DNA of 14,354 nt from the NCBI GenBank assembly GCA_002317245.1, contig DCIU01000101.1, positions 1,928 to 16,281 on the forward strand. The letters are read 5' to 3'. A program made the position numbers and the translations under genes. The notes beneath the pieces were generated by a model. The model did not search any database. It worked only from the letters and a program-made list of their open reading frames with translations, and was not told where the DNA came from. Every line of letters begins with the position of its first letter. The first letter of the stretch is position 1. This document shows positions 14,167 to 14,354 of this stretch, one piece after another. This DNA comes from Lachnospiraceae bacterium UBA1718. GTDB lineage: Bacteria > Bacillota > Clostridia > Lachnospirales > Lachnospiraceae.

Positions 14167-14354
14167 GTTTGATTATTTACTCGTTGCTCATCGCGATAAC
14201 TATATTTATTTAATTTGATTCCGAATAACAGGCAGTGAGCCACACCCGCAAAGCCTGAGGTTAGTTTACACCTCCATACAGTCCCTCAAGCCCTGCATGG
14301 AGCATTTGCAATGCATAATAACATAGGACGGAGCGCTTGGTAAAACAAATGAGC
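14167..14354. other. Unassigned right-edge region with clustered inverted repeats
   Basis: No convincing gene is seen. The first ~60 nt are AT-rich. From 14229 the base composition becomes more GC-rich and short hairpins crowd together: CAGGC/GCCTG (14229-14233 with 14253-14257); GAGGT/ACCTC (14257-14261 with 14270-14274); CTCCAT-CAG/CTG-ATGGAG (14272-14281 with 14293-14302, one mismatch); and GCATT/AATGC (14302-14306 with 14310-14314). The second and third overlap and exclude each other. This could be a structured leader or small RNA cut by the window edge, or the 3' end of a minus-strand gene: an open frame without a stop runs from the edge to a TAA at 14263-14261 (30 codons). Confidence 0.3.

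Noticed and set aside
14241..14300. Cyclic-di-GMP-I riboswitch suggested by CGCAAAGCC
   Set aside because: The paired GGCAAACC-type strand, the second helix with its receptor, and the GGTAGC...GGGTTACC part are missing.
14261..14353. C-terminal end of a minus-strand protein at the right edge (frame ending YGGVN then TAA)
   Set aside because: Thirty stop-free codons are expected by chance fairly often and the peptide matches no family I know. It is kept only as an alternative in the edge-region entry.

Overview
The window looks like chromosomal DNA of an anaerobic Firmicute, most likely a Lachnospiraceae relative (Butyrivibrio, Roseburia or Lachnospira type). This rests on the moderate-to-low GC content judged by eye, strong GGAGG-type ribosome binding sites, short intergenic gaps, U-tailed intrinsic terminators, and the family versions of GlgP, HolA, DUF1653 and CbiM. 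The taxonomy is an inference; there is no rRNA or tRNA here. No insertion sequence, prophage, CRISPR array, tRNA or rRNA gene was seen. Thirteen of the fourteen genes lie on the minus strand, so the layout below runs from high to low coordinates.

Right end (14354-10768): an AraC-type regulator (plus strand) is divergent from glycogen phosphorylase glgP (minus strand) across 261 nt. The last ~125 nt of the window hold a cluster of short inverted repeats with no assigned gene. glgP ends in a strong terminator and is followed by a 628-residue methyl-accepting chemotaxis protein with an unusual Lys/Pro-repeat cytoplasmic N-terminus.

Middle (8670-3974): a probable seven-gene transcription unit. 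It begins with cbiM (with a fused CbiN-like PDGL tail), cbiQ and cbiO, which together make an ECF-type cobalt/nickel importer. A CsoR/RcnR/InrS-family (DUF156) metal sensor follows, then a nitroreductase, then azlC and azlD (branched-chain amino acid exporter). Gaps are short or overlapping and no internal terminator was found. Upstream of cbiM there is a compact control region: a C4G6 tract resembling the operator core of the sensor's family, a promoter with 17-nt spacing, and an intrinsic terminator whose 5' arm contains the predicted transcription start. This is the most interesting part of the window. The sensor has the ligand pattern of the nickel sensor InrS, yet it sits with an importer rather than an exporter.

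Left part (3914-44): a branched-chain aminotransferase (ilvE) with its own promoter and terminator. Its proximity to azlCD gives a local branched-chain amino acid theme. Next is a three-gene unit, holA (DNA polymerase III delta), a DUF1653 protein and a family-2 glycosyltransferase, ending in a perfect 14-bp hairpin terminator.

Three starts differ from the longest open frame: ilvE (3827, not the TTG at 3914, which is part of the -35 box), the DUF156 sensor (5920) and cbiM (8571, so that the metal-binding Met1-His2 terminus is exposed). I found no clearly novel enzyme system. The unusual points are regulatory and architectural.
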